64,000 nucleotides of DNA from Chitinophagaceae bacterium (lineage in GTDB: Bacteria > Bacteroidota > Bacteroidia > Chitinophagales > Chitinophagaceae): positions 202,206 through 266,205 of the forward strand of contig JADJTY010000015.1 in assembly GCA_016710935.1 (NCBI GenBank), in the 5' to 3' direction. The position numbers were made by a program, and so were the translations under genes. Positions 1 through 10,234 of this stretch are shown here, piece by piece. A model generated the notes under the pieces. That model ran no database searches and had not been told where the DNA came from. It saw only the letters and a program-made list of their open reading frames with translations. Numbering within the stretch: position 1 is the stretch's first letter; each line of letters starts with the position of its first letter.

Positions 1-190
1 GTGATGAAGATGATATTATCAGGATAGCGGATGATTTTGGCAGATAATCTCAGCAAACATACAGTCACACAAATGGTAAAATTTTGCAAAATAGGTGCTG
101 CTGGGTATAGGTTTTTATGCAATCTGGCTTTACTTTTCCTCTTTATTAAGCAACTTATTTAACCAATCATAGCAACCAGAATTTCTGCTG
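1..190. other. Leading intergenic stretch, no gene recognised
   Basis: No convincing coding sequence, RNA or repeat is visible before the first gene. A minus-strand open frame overlapping the start of the caspase gene is a shadow: its sequence has no recognisable domain and lies over a signal-peptide-coding region in the other strand. Confidence 0.5.
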
Positions 191-2167
191 ATGAAATATT
201 TTCTATTGCTGCTCTCTGTGTTTATCACAACAAACTCGTTTTCACAAAACAAGCTGGCACTCATTGTAGCTGTGGGCGAATATCCTTCCAACAGCAAAAT
301 TAAACCCATAGCATCGGTAAACGATGTAAAATATATTAAAGCCGCCCTGTCCAGGAATGGATTTGAACTAAAGAATATCGACACACTGATCAACAGCAAG
401 GCAACTAAAAAAGCGATCATAAATGCCCTCAAACAATTATCAGAAAAGGCAAAGAAAAATGATATTGTTGTTGTTCACCTTTCCTCCCATGGCCAGCAGA
501 TAAGGGACCAAAAAACCATTGAACTTGGAAAAGATGAAGACGATGGGTATGATGAAGCGTTTTTACCCTACGATGCAATGCCCAAATACAACCCAACCGG
601 TTATAAGGGCGAAAATCACCTGCGTGATGATGATCTGTATCCGCTTCTGCTTAACATAAGAAAAAAACTGGGCGGCGAAGGAAGTTTATTGGTGCTTTTA
701 GATGCCTGCCACTCGGGCACCGGCACCAGGGATGAAAGTTTTGCAGTAACCCGCGGTGAGCCAATTCCCTTTGCCGACCCCGAAAACCCAATGGATTCGG
801 TAATAAATTTATCCGCTGCTGAAACAAGTCAGGGTTTTTTTGAAGCCGCTGCAGATTCTCTTTCCAATATGGTTGTGATCAGCGCTTCATCGCCTCAGCA
901 GGTAAATAAGCAGGTGATCATTAATAGCGAAGAACTGGGTTCACTGTCTTATTCATTTTATAAGGCGCTACAGGAAATGACCGCAGAAAATACCTATGAA
1001 TTGCTGTTTGAAAAGATCCGGGCAACGATGCAGGCATTTATTCCCGAGCAAATACCAATGATGGAGGGGTACGGGCAACAAATCATTTTTAATGGAAAAT
1101 ATAAATCAAGGGAAGATAAAGTTTACATCAGGGTGGGCGATAAAACGGGTGTTGGTACAGAAGACTCTGTATTCAGTATTGAAAAAGGCCTGATGGATAA
1201 TATTGCAACCGGAACCAGGTGCAAAATATATAAAGCAGCAGGTAACGATATTTATACTCATGCGGTTATAAAAAGAGTTGACAATTTCAGAAGTTATGGG
1301 GTTGCGGAAAAAATTTTAATCAAATCAGATCTATATGAAGTAAAAATGGATGAGGAGAATTATGGAAATCTTGAAGCTGCTGTTAAACTAAATTTTACAG
1401 AGACCGATGCGCCGGCAAAGGCCCTGGAAAAGCAAGTGAAACAATTTATCAAACCCTATAGTTTTTTAAAAATAGCAGACCCCGCCGATTTTCAGCTGGA
1501 AGTAAAAAACGAAGGAGCCGGAAAACGGGCAACACTTACTGATAGAAACAATAAAACCCTCTGGTCTGCCGGTATTTTAAATAAGGATTCATTAAATGCT
1601 GAGCAGAAAAAGCAATTTATTGCCGAGATAAAAAGGGAACTGAGGGTAAAGTATTTACGTACCATGCCCGATGGAGGCGAACTGGCTACGGATGTTTCGG
1701 CAGAGATCATTCCTGCAAAAGAATACAATAAGGCAACCGGAATAGAACTGGAATCGGGCGATGGTTATGCACTTCATATCCGCAATAACAGCAACCACAA
1801 ACTTTATTATACCGTGCTGGATATTTATCCCGATAATACTGTAGAAATACTGTATCCATACAAAACAAAAGAGCCGGCCGATTATGTGGTAGAGAAAAAA
1901 AATGTGGTGATCAGGAAACTGGCTGTAAGCAAGGGAAGTCCTGCGGGGGTAGAGTTTTTAAAAATAATTGTTTCGAAAGAACCCATGGATCTGAGAAGTG
2001 TTTTTGAGAAGAAAGTAACAAGAGACCATATGGTGTCTTTTCAAACCGTACTGGACGATCTATTTAATGAAAAACAAGGTAAGGAAGCCACAAGAGCAGA
2101 TATATCAAACATTAAAACGGAAGAAATTGGAATAATTAGCGTTAGCTTTATTATTAAAAAATCTTAA
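191..2167 (+). CDS. Secreted caspase-like (peptidase C14 family) protein with C-terminal DUF4384-like domain
   Basis: The 658-residue product starts with a signal peptide (cleavage near residue 18, after SFS), so it should act outside the cytoplasm. Residues about 20-300 form a caspase/metacaspase fold: the catalytic His is H100 in HLSSHGQQ and the catalytic Cys is C173 in LLDACHSGTGTR. The acidic stretch DEDDGYDEAFLPYD between them is typical of bacterial metacaspases. Residues about 515-610 (LYYTVLDIYPDNTVEILYP) resemble DUF4384, an accessory domain often joined to such peptidases. The next gene starts 9 bp downstream and encodes a CHAT-TPR protein, a second clan CD protease, so the two are probably co-transcribed. 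Family and dyad are clear; substrate and trigger are unknown. Confidence 0.9.
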   Translation: MKYFLLLLSVFITTNSFSQNKLALIVAVGEYPSNSKIKPIASVNDVKYIKAALSRNGFELKNIDTLINSKATKKAIINALKQLSEKAKKNDIVVVHLSSHGQQIRDQKTIELGKDEDDGYDEAFLPYDAMPKYNPTGYKGENHLRDDDLYPLLLNIRKKLGGEGSLLVLLDACHSGTGTRDESFAVTRGEPIPFADPENPMDSVINLSAAETSQGFFEAAADSLSNMVVISASSPQQVNKQVIINSEELGSLSYSFYKALQEMTAENTYELLFEKIRATMQAFIPEQIPMMEGYGQQIIFNGKYKSREDKVYIRVGDKTGVGTEDSVFSIEKGLMDNIATGTRCKIYKAAGNDIYTHAVIKRVDNFRSYGVAEKILIKSDLYEVKMDEENYGNLEAAVKLNFTETDAPAKALEKQVKQFIKPYSFLKIADPADFQLEVKNEGAGKRATLTDRNNKTLWSAGILNKDSLNAEQKKQFIAEIKRELRVKYLRTMPDGGELATDVSAEIIPAKEYNKATGIELESGDGYALHIRNNSNHKLYYTVLDIYPDNTVEILYPYKTKEPADYVVEKKNVVIRKLAVSKGSPAGVEFLKIIVSKEPMDLRSVFEKKVTRDHMVSFQTVLDDLFNEKQGKEATRADISNIKTEEIGIISVSFIIKKS

Positions 2168-2176
2168 TATTATAAA

Positions 2177-5100
2177 TTGAAATTACCAGCCAAAAAATAT
2201 TACCTCTTCCTTATATTTCTTTTAAGCTATGCTTTTTCTTATGCTCAATCACCTGTTGAAACAGAAGAGAAGGAACTGTATTTCGACATATATTATACTT
2301 ACAAAAAAGGCGATACGATAATTGTTTTTATTAATGGAGCCCAGGGTTTGAGTATTAAAAAAGGCACTTTAATAAACGCATACCTGGCATACTCAGGTAA
2401 AAAAAATGCAGCCGGAAAAAGCAGGAAATTTAAAGCAGCAGGTACAGGTAAAATAGTAAAGGCGGATAGTTTAATAGCCGCTATGGTAAAACAGGATAAG
2501 ATTGAGGATACACTTATGGAAGGAGACCTGGTTTCCATAAAAATAAAAATTCCCCAGATTGAGCGTCGCAGCATTTTTTCCGAACTCGCATTTAATAAAA
2601 TATTGTTTACCAATTTATCCAAAGAAGGCATTTATAAACTCACCGATATTTTATACACGGATAATAAGCAAAAAGAAGATTCATTATATTCTTTAATGCT
2701 GAAAGATTTACACGATTCTTATGCTTATATGAAGGACAGGGAAGACATGAAGGAGATGCTGAGTCAAAAAATGCCGGGCGGTAGATATGCCGGTAAAACA
2801 ATCATCGAAATGCTTCGGGATGCAAAAAGAGAAGACCTTGAAAGTTATTTTCTTTTTGTAACCGCTTACCCGGATAATTATAGAGGCAAAAACTTTAAAC
2901 TAAACGAAACCTTCGTTACCTGGGCACTAAACAATGCGCCACTAAGCCCCGGCGAAGTAAAAAGAGCCCTGTTTCCTGTTTATAAAAACAAGGAAACATT
3001 TTTAAAACTGTTGCCATCGTATAAAAAGGATATTATAGAAGATAATCATTGCGTGTCTTTTATTAAGGATGTTGAAAAATTATTAGCCAATGAGAAATTT
3101 ACGGAAGCCACCGAACTTAATGATTTTATAAAAACACTTGCTTATGCTGTTAATGATACAGGTGGCAAATCGCTTACCTGGGTAATTGCAGCAGAAATAA
3201 ACCACAAGCAGGATAAATATGATATTGCTGTACAGCAATGCGATTCCGCAATAAAATATGCAGTATTGGCCAATGAACATGAATATGAATTGGCGGCCAT
3301 TTCAAAAAAAATATTTTGCCTTAATAAGTTATTGCAATTTGCTCAAGCAAAAGTTCTTATTCAGGAATTTGAAAAAAAACTAACGGCCTATAAATCTACC
3401 CTGGATGAAAATACCTATAACAGCAATTGGCAAAAGAGATACGAATATGAAGGTTCCATGTATTATGCTGAAGGTAATTATGACCAGGCCCTGAAATCAT
3501 ATGGAAGCCTCATTGATTTAAACAAAGGCATAAACAGTTTTGGATCGTTGCAGAAAAATGCAGAATACCTTGCTTTTATTGGCCGTGTAAATAACGACCA
3601 GGGAAAACCTTCCGCAGCACTGGATGCATTTATAGAAGCAGCCAAAACCTACAGGCTTAATTATGATACACTCAATTGGGCAAAAGTGCAAAATGATATG
3701 GCATACAGCTACTATAAACTTGCCAATTACAGTAAATCCATGGCCTACACAGATTCTGCCATGCAAAAATTACTGCTGATCAACGAGTATAATAATGCCG
3801 GCTATTCCAAATCTCTTAAAGGAAGCTGCTATTGGGAGCTGGGTAAATATGATTCTGCAGTAACTGCACATCAGGAATCTATTCAATTAAGAAAAAAAGC
3901 AAATAATTTATCAGGCCAGGCTAAATCATGGAAAAGTATTGGCGAACTGTATTTATTGAGCGGTCAAAAAAAACCGGCCCTATTGGCCTATGATTCGGCG
4001 GCACGTTTTTACGAGCAATTAAAAGACAGCTCCGGCCTTGCCGAAACCTATAATAAAAAAGGCAACGTTTTTTATAACGATGAAAATAATAAAAAAGCTG
4101 TAGAGTATTTCGAAAAGGCAAAGGGTGTTAACAGCAAATCCACCATTGAAGCATTATATAATTTAGGCAATGCATGGTATTCGATAGATTCTGTTAAATC
4201 ACGGAATTATTATATAGCCTGTAGTCAATTAAGCGAAAGCACAAAAAATATTGGTTATCTTTTTGATGCCACAAGAAGCCTTGCAAACCTGGCCTATCGT
4301 ACAGATAACGTAGCCGAAGGCGATAAATTATATGCCACATGCCTTGATTTAAGTAAACAATTAGGTACAGCCAGCAGCTATGGTGATTGCCTGTCTTTAA
4401 AAGCCTATGGTTTCAAAACACAATCTCAGTTAGATAGCGCTTTACTTTATTACAACCGGGCCAAATCTGTTTTTGATACTGCAAGCCAATCCGGTGTTAT
4501 CTGGCAACTTAATGGTATTGCCGATGTGTATATCTCAATGGGTAATTTTCCAAAAGCAAAGGAAGCATTCAACAAAGCCATTAAGATTGCAGAAGAAACC
4601 AATAACAATATTGCCCTTGGATCAACCTTGGAAGCAACCTCTTTTTTATATGGCCTTACGGGTGAATTTGACGAAGGGTTAAAAAACAGCGATAGTGCCC
4701 TGGCAATATTCACCAGGTCTGACAACATCGTGAGACTGGCAAACACTTATTTATCCCGGGGCACACTTTATAAAAGTATGGGAGAGTATAAAAAATCGAT
4801 CAACTCTTTTTTAATAGCGGATAGTTTATATAAAGACCAGGAGGTACTTGAAAGCAGGGGCGTTGTTTCAACCAATATTGGCGTAACTTATTTTACCCAA
4901 TACGATTATGTAAATGCGTTAAAATATCACAGGCTTGCTTTGGATCAGCTTAAAAAGGGCGTAATTAACGAAAGTTATCTTTTAGGCAAAGGAAATATTG
5001 GCGAAGACCTGTTCTATTTAAAAAAATACAGTGAAGCAGAAAAAGAATTGCTGGAAGTATATCCAATAACAAAAGAAAAAAAATTATACCGGGTAGCATC

Positions 5101-6946
5101 TGGCATCGCACTTAGCATCGGCAAACTGTATTATGAAACAAAACAAACTGATAAGTCCATTGACTATTTTGAATACGCAGCTGAATATGCAAACAGCAGC
5201 GGCGAAAAAGAAAAGGCCATTGAGGCATTTACTTTTCTGGGACAAATTGATAAAGACAAGGGCAAAACCGAAAAAGCGGAAGACGATTTTAGAAAAGCAG
5301 CAGCCATCGTTACCGAGTATAAAATTGCTTTAGGATGGGAACCATTTTATCAGCTAGGACTTTTATACTTTACACAAAATAAATTTGACAGCTCTGTAAA
5401 GTATTTTAAACAAGCGGTTGAGCTGCTGGATAAAAACACAGAAAATTTATATGGCGGAGAAGAGGCCCGTAAAATTTTTAATAACGACCCAAAAAAATCT
5501 GACCTCTATAATAAGATAACATTCTCCTACTTCAATATGGGCAATATAAACCAGGCCTGGGCTTATGCCAACAGAAGTAATATTGCCGGGATAAAAGAAC
5601 TTTCGGGTTCCTTATCCCCTTCATCAAATAATGAAGAAAAAAATGAAGCACTGAAAAAACTGCTGGCTATGCAGCAATCTAAAAAGGTCCTGGAAAACAC
5701 ACTCGAAAAACAGGAGGGAGCAGCAAAAGAAGAAACATTGAAGAAAATAGAAATTGTGGAGGCCAATTACAATAATTTTCTACAGGATGTTGTGGAAAAA
5801 TATCCTGAGCTGAGTCTATACTTCACAGGCACTAACGCGGATGAATTTAATAACTATAAAAGCAAACTACCCGAAGATGTGGCGGTGTTATTGTACCTGC
5901 TTAATAATAATACGTTAATGATTTTCTCATTAACCAAAGAAAAACTTTCGGTTGATACAATGACGCTTGATGTAACTGCAAAAGTCAATTCTTTTATTGA
6001 GGCAATAAAAAACACATCCAAACAAACCGGTACGGGCCCGTTGGCATTAAGGTCAGAGCCTGTGGATGAAGACAAATCTTCAGCGTCCATTGAATTCAAA
6101 GACCTCTCCGGCCAGCTATACAATATGCTGATAAATACAGTTGCTGATAAAATACAGGGAAAGAAAAAATTATGCATCATACCTACAGGAGTATTCAGCA
6201 ATATGCCTTTTCAATGCCTGGGTAAAAAAACAGTAAATAACGGATTTAAATTTTTGATAGAAGATCACAGCATCTTTTACACAAACAAAATGTCGGTATT
6301 TAATACAGGAGAAAAAGAGACGCCTCAAAAAACAAATATGAACTCCTTTGCAGCTTTTGGTGTACCGGACGCAACCTTACAGTTTAATATAGATGAAGTA
6401 AAAGAAATTGGAAAAATTTTAGGATCAGATTCAACGGTATATTCCGATGCAAGAGCTACCGAAAGTATGGCAAAGCAAAGCCTTCGGAATAAAAAGTATA
6501 TACATTTTGCTACACACGGGGTGTTGAATTATTCAGACTATTCAAAATCCTACCTTAAATTATTGCCAGATAAAGACACCAGCGATGGCAACAACGGGCA
6601 ATTGACCATGAGAGAAATTCAGAGACTGGGAATAAGCGATTGTAACATGGTGATATTGTCTGCATGCCAAACCGCTGTAAGCAAGGCCTTGACAAAAGGT
6701 TGGAATATTTCGCCGGCCAATTCGTTTTTGGTTAGCAACGTAAAAACCGTGGTGGCCAGCTTGTGGAAAGTAGCCGATGAGCCCACCGGATTATTAATGC
6801 AATATTTTTATGAAAATCTTTCTTCTGCTGCATCTGTTAATAAAGCAGATGCGTTGCGATTGGCCCAGGTTAAATTGAGCCAGAATCCACGCTTCAGCCA
6901 TCCTAATTATTGGGGAGCGTTTGTTTTGTATGGCGATTGGCGGTAA
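2177..6946 (+). CDS. Exported TPR-repeat protein with C-terminal CHAT protease domain
   Basis: A 1589-residue protein. The start is TTG, 9 bp after the upstream stop; the following KKYYLFLIFLLSYAFSYAQS is a good signal peptide and no ATG precedes it, so TTG is preferred. Residues about 330-1180 are tandem TPR-like helical repeats (recurring YY.G.YD.AL patterns), followed by a coiled-coil-like KLLAMQQSKKVLENTLEK segment near 1165-1200. The last 320 residues form a CHAT domain: catalytic His H1447 in HFATHG, Cys C1497 in LSACQT, and the usual ending NPNYWGAFVLYGD (here HPNYWGAFVLYGDWR). CHAT peptidases are caspase-like and often sit next to their regulators or substrates. The upstream neighbour is itself a secreted caspase-like protein, so a two-protease module is plausible, but that is inference. 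Confidence 0.9.
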   Translation: MKLPAKKYYLFLIFLLSYAFSYAQSPVETEEKELYFDIYYTYKKGDTIIVFINGAQGLSIKKGTLINAYLAYSGKKNAAGKSRKFKAAGTGKIVKADSLIAAMVKQDKIEDTLMEGDLVSIKIKIPQIERRSIFSELAFNKILFTNLSKEGIYKLTDILYTDNKQKEDSLYSLMLKDLHDSYAYMKDREDMKEMLSQKMPGGRYAGKTIIEMLRDAKREDLESYFLFVTAYPDNYRGKNFKLNETFVTWALNNAPLSPGEVKRALFPVYKNKETFLKLLPSYKKDIIEDNHCVSFIKDVEKLLANEKFTEATELNDFIKTLAYAVNDTGGKSLTWVIAAEINHKQDKYDIAVQQCDSAIKYAVLANEHEYELAAISKKIFCLNKLLQFAQAKVLIQEFEKKLTAYKSTLDENTYNSNWQKRYEYEGSMYYAEGNYDQALKSYGSLIDLNKGINSFGSLQKNAEYLAFIGRVNNDQGKPSAALDAFIEAAKTYRLNYDTLNWAKVQNDMAYSYYKLANYSKSMAYTDSAMQKLLLINEYNNAGYSKSLKGSCYWELGKYDSAVTAHQESIQLRKKANNLSGQAKSWKSIGELYLLSGQKKPALLAYDSAARFYEQLKDSSGLAETYNKKGNVFYNDENNKKAVEYFEKAKGVNSKSTIEALYNLGNAWYSIDSVKSRNYYIACSQLSESTKNIGYLFDATRSLANLAYRTDNVAEGDKLYATCLDLSKQLGTASSYGDCLSLKAYGFKTQSQLDSALLYYNRAKSVFDTASQSGVIWQLNGIADVYISMGNFPKAKEAFNKAIKIAEETNNNIALGSTLEATSFLYGLTGEFDEGLKNSDSALAIFTRSDNIVRLANTYLSRGTLYKSMGEYKKSINSFLIADSLYKDQEVLESRGVVSTNIGVTYFTQYDYVNALKYHRLALDQLKKGVINESYLLGKGNIGEDLFYLKKYSEAEKELLEVYPITKEKKLYRVASGIALSIGKLYYETKQTDKSIDYFEYAAEYANSSGEKEKAIEAFTFLGQIDKDKGKTEKAEDDFRKAAAIVTEYKIALGWEPFYQLGLLYFTQNKFDSSVKYFKQAVELLDKNTENLYGGEEARKIFNNDPKKSDLYNKITFSYFNMGNINQAWAYANRSNIAGIKELSGSLSPSSNNEEKNEALKKLLAMQQSKKVLENTLEKQEGAAKEETLKKIEIVEANYNNFLQDVVEKYPELSLYFTGTNADEFNNYKSKLPEDVAVLLYLLNNNTLMIFSLTKEKLSVDTMTLDVTAKVNSFIEAIKNTSKQTGTGPLALRSEPVDEDKSSASIEFKDLSGQLYNMLINTVADKIQGKKKLCIIPTGVFSNMPFQCLGKKTVNNGFKFLIEDHSIFYTNKMSVFNTGEKETPQKTNMNSFAAFGVPDATLQFNIDEVKEIGKILGSDSTVYSDARATESMAKQSLRNKKYIHFATHGVLNYSDYSKSYLKLLPDKDTSDGNNGQLTMREIQRLGISDCNMVILSACQTAVSKALTKGWNISPANSFLVSNVKTVVASLWKVADEPTGLLMQYFYENLSSAASVNKADALRLAQVKLSQNPRFSHPNYWGAFVLYGDWR

Positions 6947-6950
6947 ATAA

Positions 6951-6968
6951 ATACCCTCCAGAGGGTAT
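6951..6968 (+). terminator. Short hairpin after the CHAT gene
   Basis: ATACCCTC and its partner GAGGGTAT form a perfect 8-bp stem with a 2-base loop immediately after the stop codon. There is no long T run, so it may be a weak terminator or an mRNA 3' end rather than a strong stop. Confidence 0.4.
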
Positions 6969-7016
6969 AATACTAAATTTTAAAGGCACTAATTTTAATT
7001 AAATAAACACACATTT

Positions 7017-8393
7017 ATGAAAAAGGTTTTTTTACTGTTGGGTATCGTTGCCTTGTTTGTATCGGAAACAAAGGCGCAAAAATTGCCACTGGGCTCAAAG
7101 CCCGCTAAGGAACCCTGTACAACACTTATGGGCAAATCAATGCTGCCGGTGGCGATAGATACCACTATTGGCAGGCAGGTTGCAAATAACGACGTAGCTT
7201 GGGAAAATGGTGATGTGATACTGGTAAAGTTTATGGACAATATTGGTAGCCAGCAGGTGCGTGATATGATCATGCGGTATGCAAAAGCATGGGAGCAATA
7301 TGGCAATATCACATTTAAATTCGTACCAGATAATACACCTACCACCAATATCAGGGTCAGGCTTGGCAGCAAGGAAGACAGGCTTGGGCACAACTCTCAA
7401 CTGGGTATACAGTGTAATGATATTCCTCAATACCTGCAAACCCTTAACCTGGATACATCAGATTTTATAGACTATAAAGCATACGTAGATCAGTATAAGA
7501 ACGGCGGACCTTTTCTGCAATACCTGAAAAACAAAGGCACCGATTTTAAGAACTATACCTACAGGGATCTTTACAGGGATGTGATTGCTTTTAAAGATCC
7601 TTATGTTAAATGGAACTATAGCTCTATGCAGGGAACAACCATGCACGAGTTTGGCCATGCCTTAGGTTTGTTGCATGAGCAAAGCTATCCAAGAGGTATA
7701 AAATGGAACAAGGATACCGTATATAAATTTTATGCTAAATACCAGGGATGGAATAAAGATAAAGTTGATTTTAATGTACTGGGCGCAAGCGATATTTTTT
7801 ACACCAACGGAACTTCTTACGATCCGCTTTCTATTATGCACTACCCTGTAGAAGCATGGCAGACTGTTGATGGTTTTGTTGTGGGATCTAATAATACCCT
7901 TTCTGAAGGGGATAAAAAAATAGTTGCGGCATTATATCCAAAAGATAAAAAAGTATCCGCACTGGCTGTTCCTAAAATTGAAATTTCCAATATTGGTTAC
8001 GGCGAAGTAAAAACAGATAATGTAAAAAAAGGAATTTTAATTTATCCATCCTTTGATATAAAGACAAGCGCCATTTTAGGAAATGTATATTTTGTTGCAA
8101 GGCTAACCACCGAAGACGGCATGTATTATTTACCCACCACAAATGAAAATTACAGCTGGAACAAAATGGCAGCCACATATATTAAAATGAGATTGCTGCC
8201 AAGTTCTAAGGCAAGCTATAATAAAAACGGGCAAAAAAACCTGGAGCTTTTCTTCCCTTACAAGGAAATGCCCGACCTGGCCGGAAAAACAGTAAAAATT
8301 CAGTTTTCGGTTTACCAGGATGATGTGGTAAATAACAGGTATCAAAAACTTACATTTAATTTCCTTTCTTCTCCGCTAACTATACAGAAGTAG
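7017..8393 (+). CDS. Secreted astacin-like zinc metalloprotease
   Basis: The 458-residue product has an N-terminal signal peptide (MKKVFLLLGIVALFVSETKA). The metzincin zinc motif HExxHxxGxxHE is intact: H210, E211, H214 and H220 in TTMHEFGHALGLLHEQ. The Met-turn is SIMHYP (M274), followed by the tyrosine typical of astacins. Residues about 60-300 are the catalytic domain; the remaining 150 residues are a beta-rich extension of unknown role. A Thr/Pro-rich prosegment-like region precedes the domain. It follows the caspase/CHAT pair by 70 bp, with a small hairpin between, so it may have its own promoter. Function as an extracellular or periplasmic endopeptidase is well supported; its substrate is unknown. 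Confidence 0.9.
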   Translation: MKKVFLLLGIVALFVSETKAQKLPLGSKPAKEPCTTLMGKSMLPVAIDTTIGRQVANNDVAWENGDVILVKFMDNIGSQQVRDMIMRYAKAWEQYGNITFKFVPDNTPTTNIRVRLGSKEDRLGHNSQLGIQCNDIPQYLQTLNLDTSDFIDYKAYVDQYKNGGPFLQYLKNKGTDFKNYTYRDLYRDVIAFKDPYVKWNYSSMQGTTMHEFGHALGLLHEQSYPRGIKWNKDTVYKFYAKYQGWNKDKVDFNVLGASDIFYTNGTSYDPLSIMHYPVEAWQTVDGFVVGSNNTLSEGDKKIVAALYPKDKKVSALAVPKIEISNIGYGEVKTDNVKKGILIYPSFDIKTSAILGNVYFVARLTTEDGMYYLPTTNENYSWNKMAATYIKMRLLPSSKASYNKNGQKNLELFFPYKEMPDLAGKTVKIQFSVYQDDVVNNRYQKLTFNFLSSPLTIQK

Positions 8394-8419
8394 TAATAAA
8401 AAAATAAATTTTAATAACA

Positions 8420-8452
8420 GATCAGTCATAGTTTAAAAAACTATGGCTGATC
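8420..8452. terminator. Bidirectional terminator hairpin
   Basis: GATCAGTCATAGTTT pairs with AAACTATGGCTGATC (one G.T pair), with an A/T-rich run on either side. It lies exactly between the convergent metalloprotease gene (+) and helicase gene (-) and would serve both. Confidence 0.8.
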
Positions 8453-10234
8453 TTATTTTAACCCAAGCTTGTTCAATCTCGATCTGATGGCGCCTGCATT
8501 TCGTCCAAAATGTTTTATAATTTCTGTGTCGGAATGATTGTTGTTGAACATTTGTGTAAGTTTTTCATCCTGCTCGGGCGTCCAGGGCTTGTAGGCTTCA
8601 CCGTATTTTGTTCTTATTAATTCTACAGCATAAGTTTTTCTCTTTGTGCCCGTATATTTTGAATAACCGTATTTTGGGTTGAAGCTTTCCATTACAACCG
8701 GTTTAATCTCTTTTGGTTCTTCCTTTTTAATAATAATGATTTGCTCCTGTTTAGGAAAATCTTTTGGCAATAATTCTTCGGGAATATGTAACGTGTTTTT
8801 TGTACGGGTAACAGCAACATACAATAAATTTATTTCTTCGTTAAGCTTGCTCATTTTCTTTTCATCCTTTTCAAAATCATGTGCCTGCCTTTCTACTTTA
8901 CTTTCGGTAATAAAGTCGTTAACCAAATGTACAGCATCGTACTCCATACCTTTGCAACGATGAACGGTGGAAAAAACAATTTCTGCTTTTTCTTTATCAT
9001 CATTGGTAACGTGTTTTTCTTTTATTTTTTTTATGATGTCGTAAATATCATTGCCATATTTTTTTACAATTTCAAGCATCATACCCAATTGGGCATCTTC
9101 AGTTTTTTCAATGTATTCTTCCAGGTCTTTTATGCAACCCATTGATTTTATTAAAGCATCTTTTATAAGATGATGCCTGTTGTTATGAAGATTTAAAACA
9201 TCATACAACGAAGCGCCTTCATCGGCGTATGTGTAAGAATTAATATTTCCTTCAAAATAGATCTGCTGTATATTTTTCTTTTCCGTTACATACTCAATGG
9301 CTTTTAATAGTAAGCCCAAATTGGTACGGCCAATAACAGCTTTGGTTTTTGTTTCTTTACTGTTGCCAAGCCCTTTTATGCTAACTGGCTGGGTTTCTGC
9401 AATTTCATTTTTCCAGCTTAAAACTTTTGTAGCCAGGCTGGCAATATTAGCGCTAAACCTGAAGCTGTTACTTAAATCAAAACCTGCTAAAACGGATTTT
9501 TCCAAAGAATTTACAGCATAGCGCCAGCTATAAATTTGCTGGTGCGTATCTCCAACAATTACTTTGGTGGCCGCTTGCTTTAAAAAAATATCCAGCATTG
9601 CCGGTGATGCATCCTGTCCTTCATCAAACAAAATATAATCAAAAGGCAAGACTGGATTTTGCAGCTGAAATTTTTTCAGGTAAAAATCATGGGTGATCTC
9701 AATTTCGCCATTATCCATTTTTGCCAGCAGACTGCGGGTTTGTGTTTCTATAAAATGGTAAAATGTTTTTACAAATGTTTTTGCTTTGGCATCGCCAACG
9801 GTTTCCAGGTAATTTACGTCCTGCACTTTTAATTTATCGCTGTTGCAAAACAGGGCTATAAATTTATTGATGTGGTTGGCAATTACATACTCATGATGCT
9901 TTTCGCCGTTGCCCTGAAGGCCAAGAAGTTCAGCAAGTTCGTGCGTTTTGTATCCCTGCGGCCGTACTTTATATTGATGCCTTAAAACAATATTTTTATA
10001 CGCCAGAGAATGAGCCGTTTCAACCGTAACATGGCGCAAGCCTTTTGCTGCAAATTTTTTTGCTGCTTCCAGTTTTACCGATTTGTTGAAAGCGAGGTAC
10101 AATATTTTAGCTGACTTTGGCCTTGTTTTGGCGTATTCAATGATGGTAGTCGTTTTGCCCGAACCGGCAACAGCATTTATTTTTATATCTCCTTTGGAGT
10201 TTATGATGGCGTGTTGTTCTGCTGTTAGTTTCAT
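8453..10234 (-). CDS. UvrD/PcrA-like superfamily 1 DNA helicase with C-terminal Myb/SANT-like domain
   Basis: A 593-residue protein. Walker A is AVAGSGKTTT at about residues 22-31, Walker B is LFDEGQDAS near 205, and later SF1 motifs include STVHRCKGMEYD and NLLYVAVTRTKNTL. The layout resembles UvrD-family helicases related to eukaryotic FBH1. The last ~55 residues (WTPEQDEKLTQMFNN through IRSRLNKLGLK) look like a Myb/SANT-type helix-turn-helix, an added DNA-contact module. The start codon overlaps the stop of the upstream PIF1-like helicase gene by one base (TAATG arrangement on the minus strand), so the two helicases should be translationally coupled. Role in repair or replication-fork processing is inferred from the family. 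Confidence 0.88.
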   Translation of the reverse strand: MKLTAEQHAIINSKGDIKINAVAGSGKTTTIIEYAKTRPKSAKILYLAFNKSVKLEAAKKFAAKGLRHVTVETAHSLAYKNIVLRHQYKVRPQGYKTHELAELLGLQGNGEKHHEYVIANHINKFIALFCNSDKLKVQDVNYLETVGDAKAKTFVKTFYHFIETQTRSLLAKMDNGEIEITHDFYLKKFQLQNPVLPFDYILFDEGQDASPAMLDIFLKQAATKVIVGDTHQQIYSWRYAVNSLEKSVLAGFDLSNSFRFSANIASLATKVLSWKNEIAETQPVSIKGLGNSKETKTKAVIGRTNLGLLLKAIEYVTEKKNIQQIYFEGNINSYTYADEGASLYDVLNLHNNRHHLIKDALIKSMGCIKDLEEYIEKTEDAQLGMMLEIVKKYGNDIYDIIKKIKEKHVTNDDKEKAEIVFSTVHRCKGMEYDAVHLVNDFITESKVERQAHDFEKDEKKMSKLNEEINLLYVAVTRTKNTLHIPEELLPKDFPKQEQIIIIKKEEPKEIKPVVMESFNPKYGYSKYTGTKRKTYAVELIRTKYGEAYKPWTPEQDEKLTQMFNNNHSDTEIIKHFGRNAGAIRSRLNKLGLK

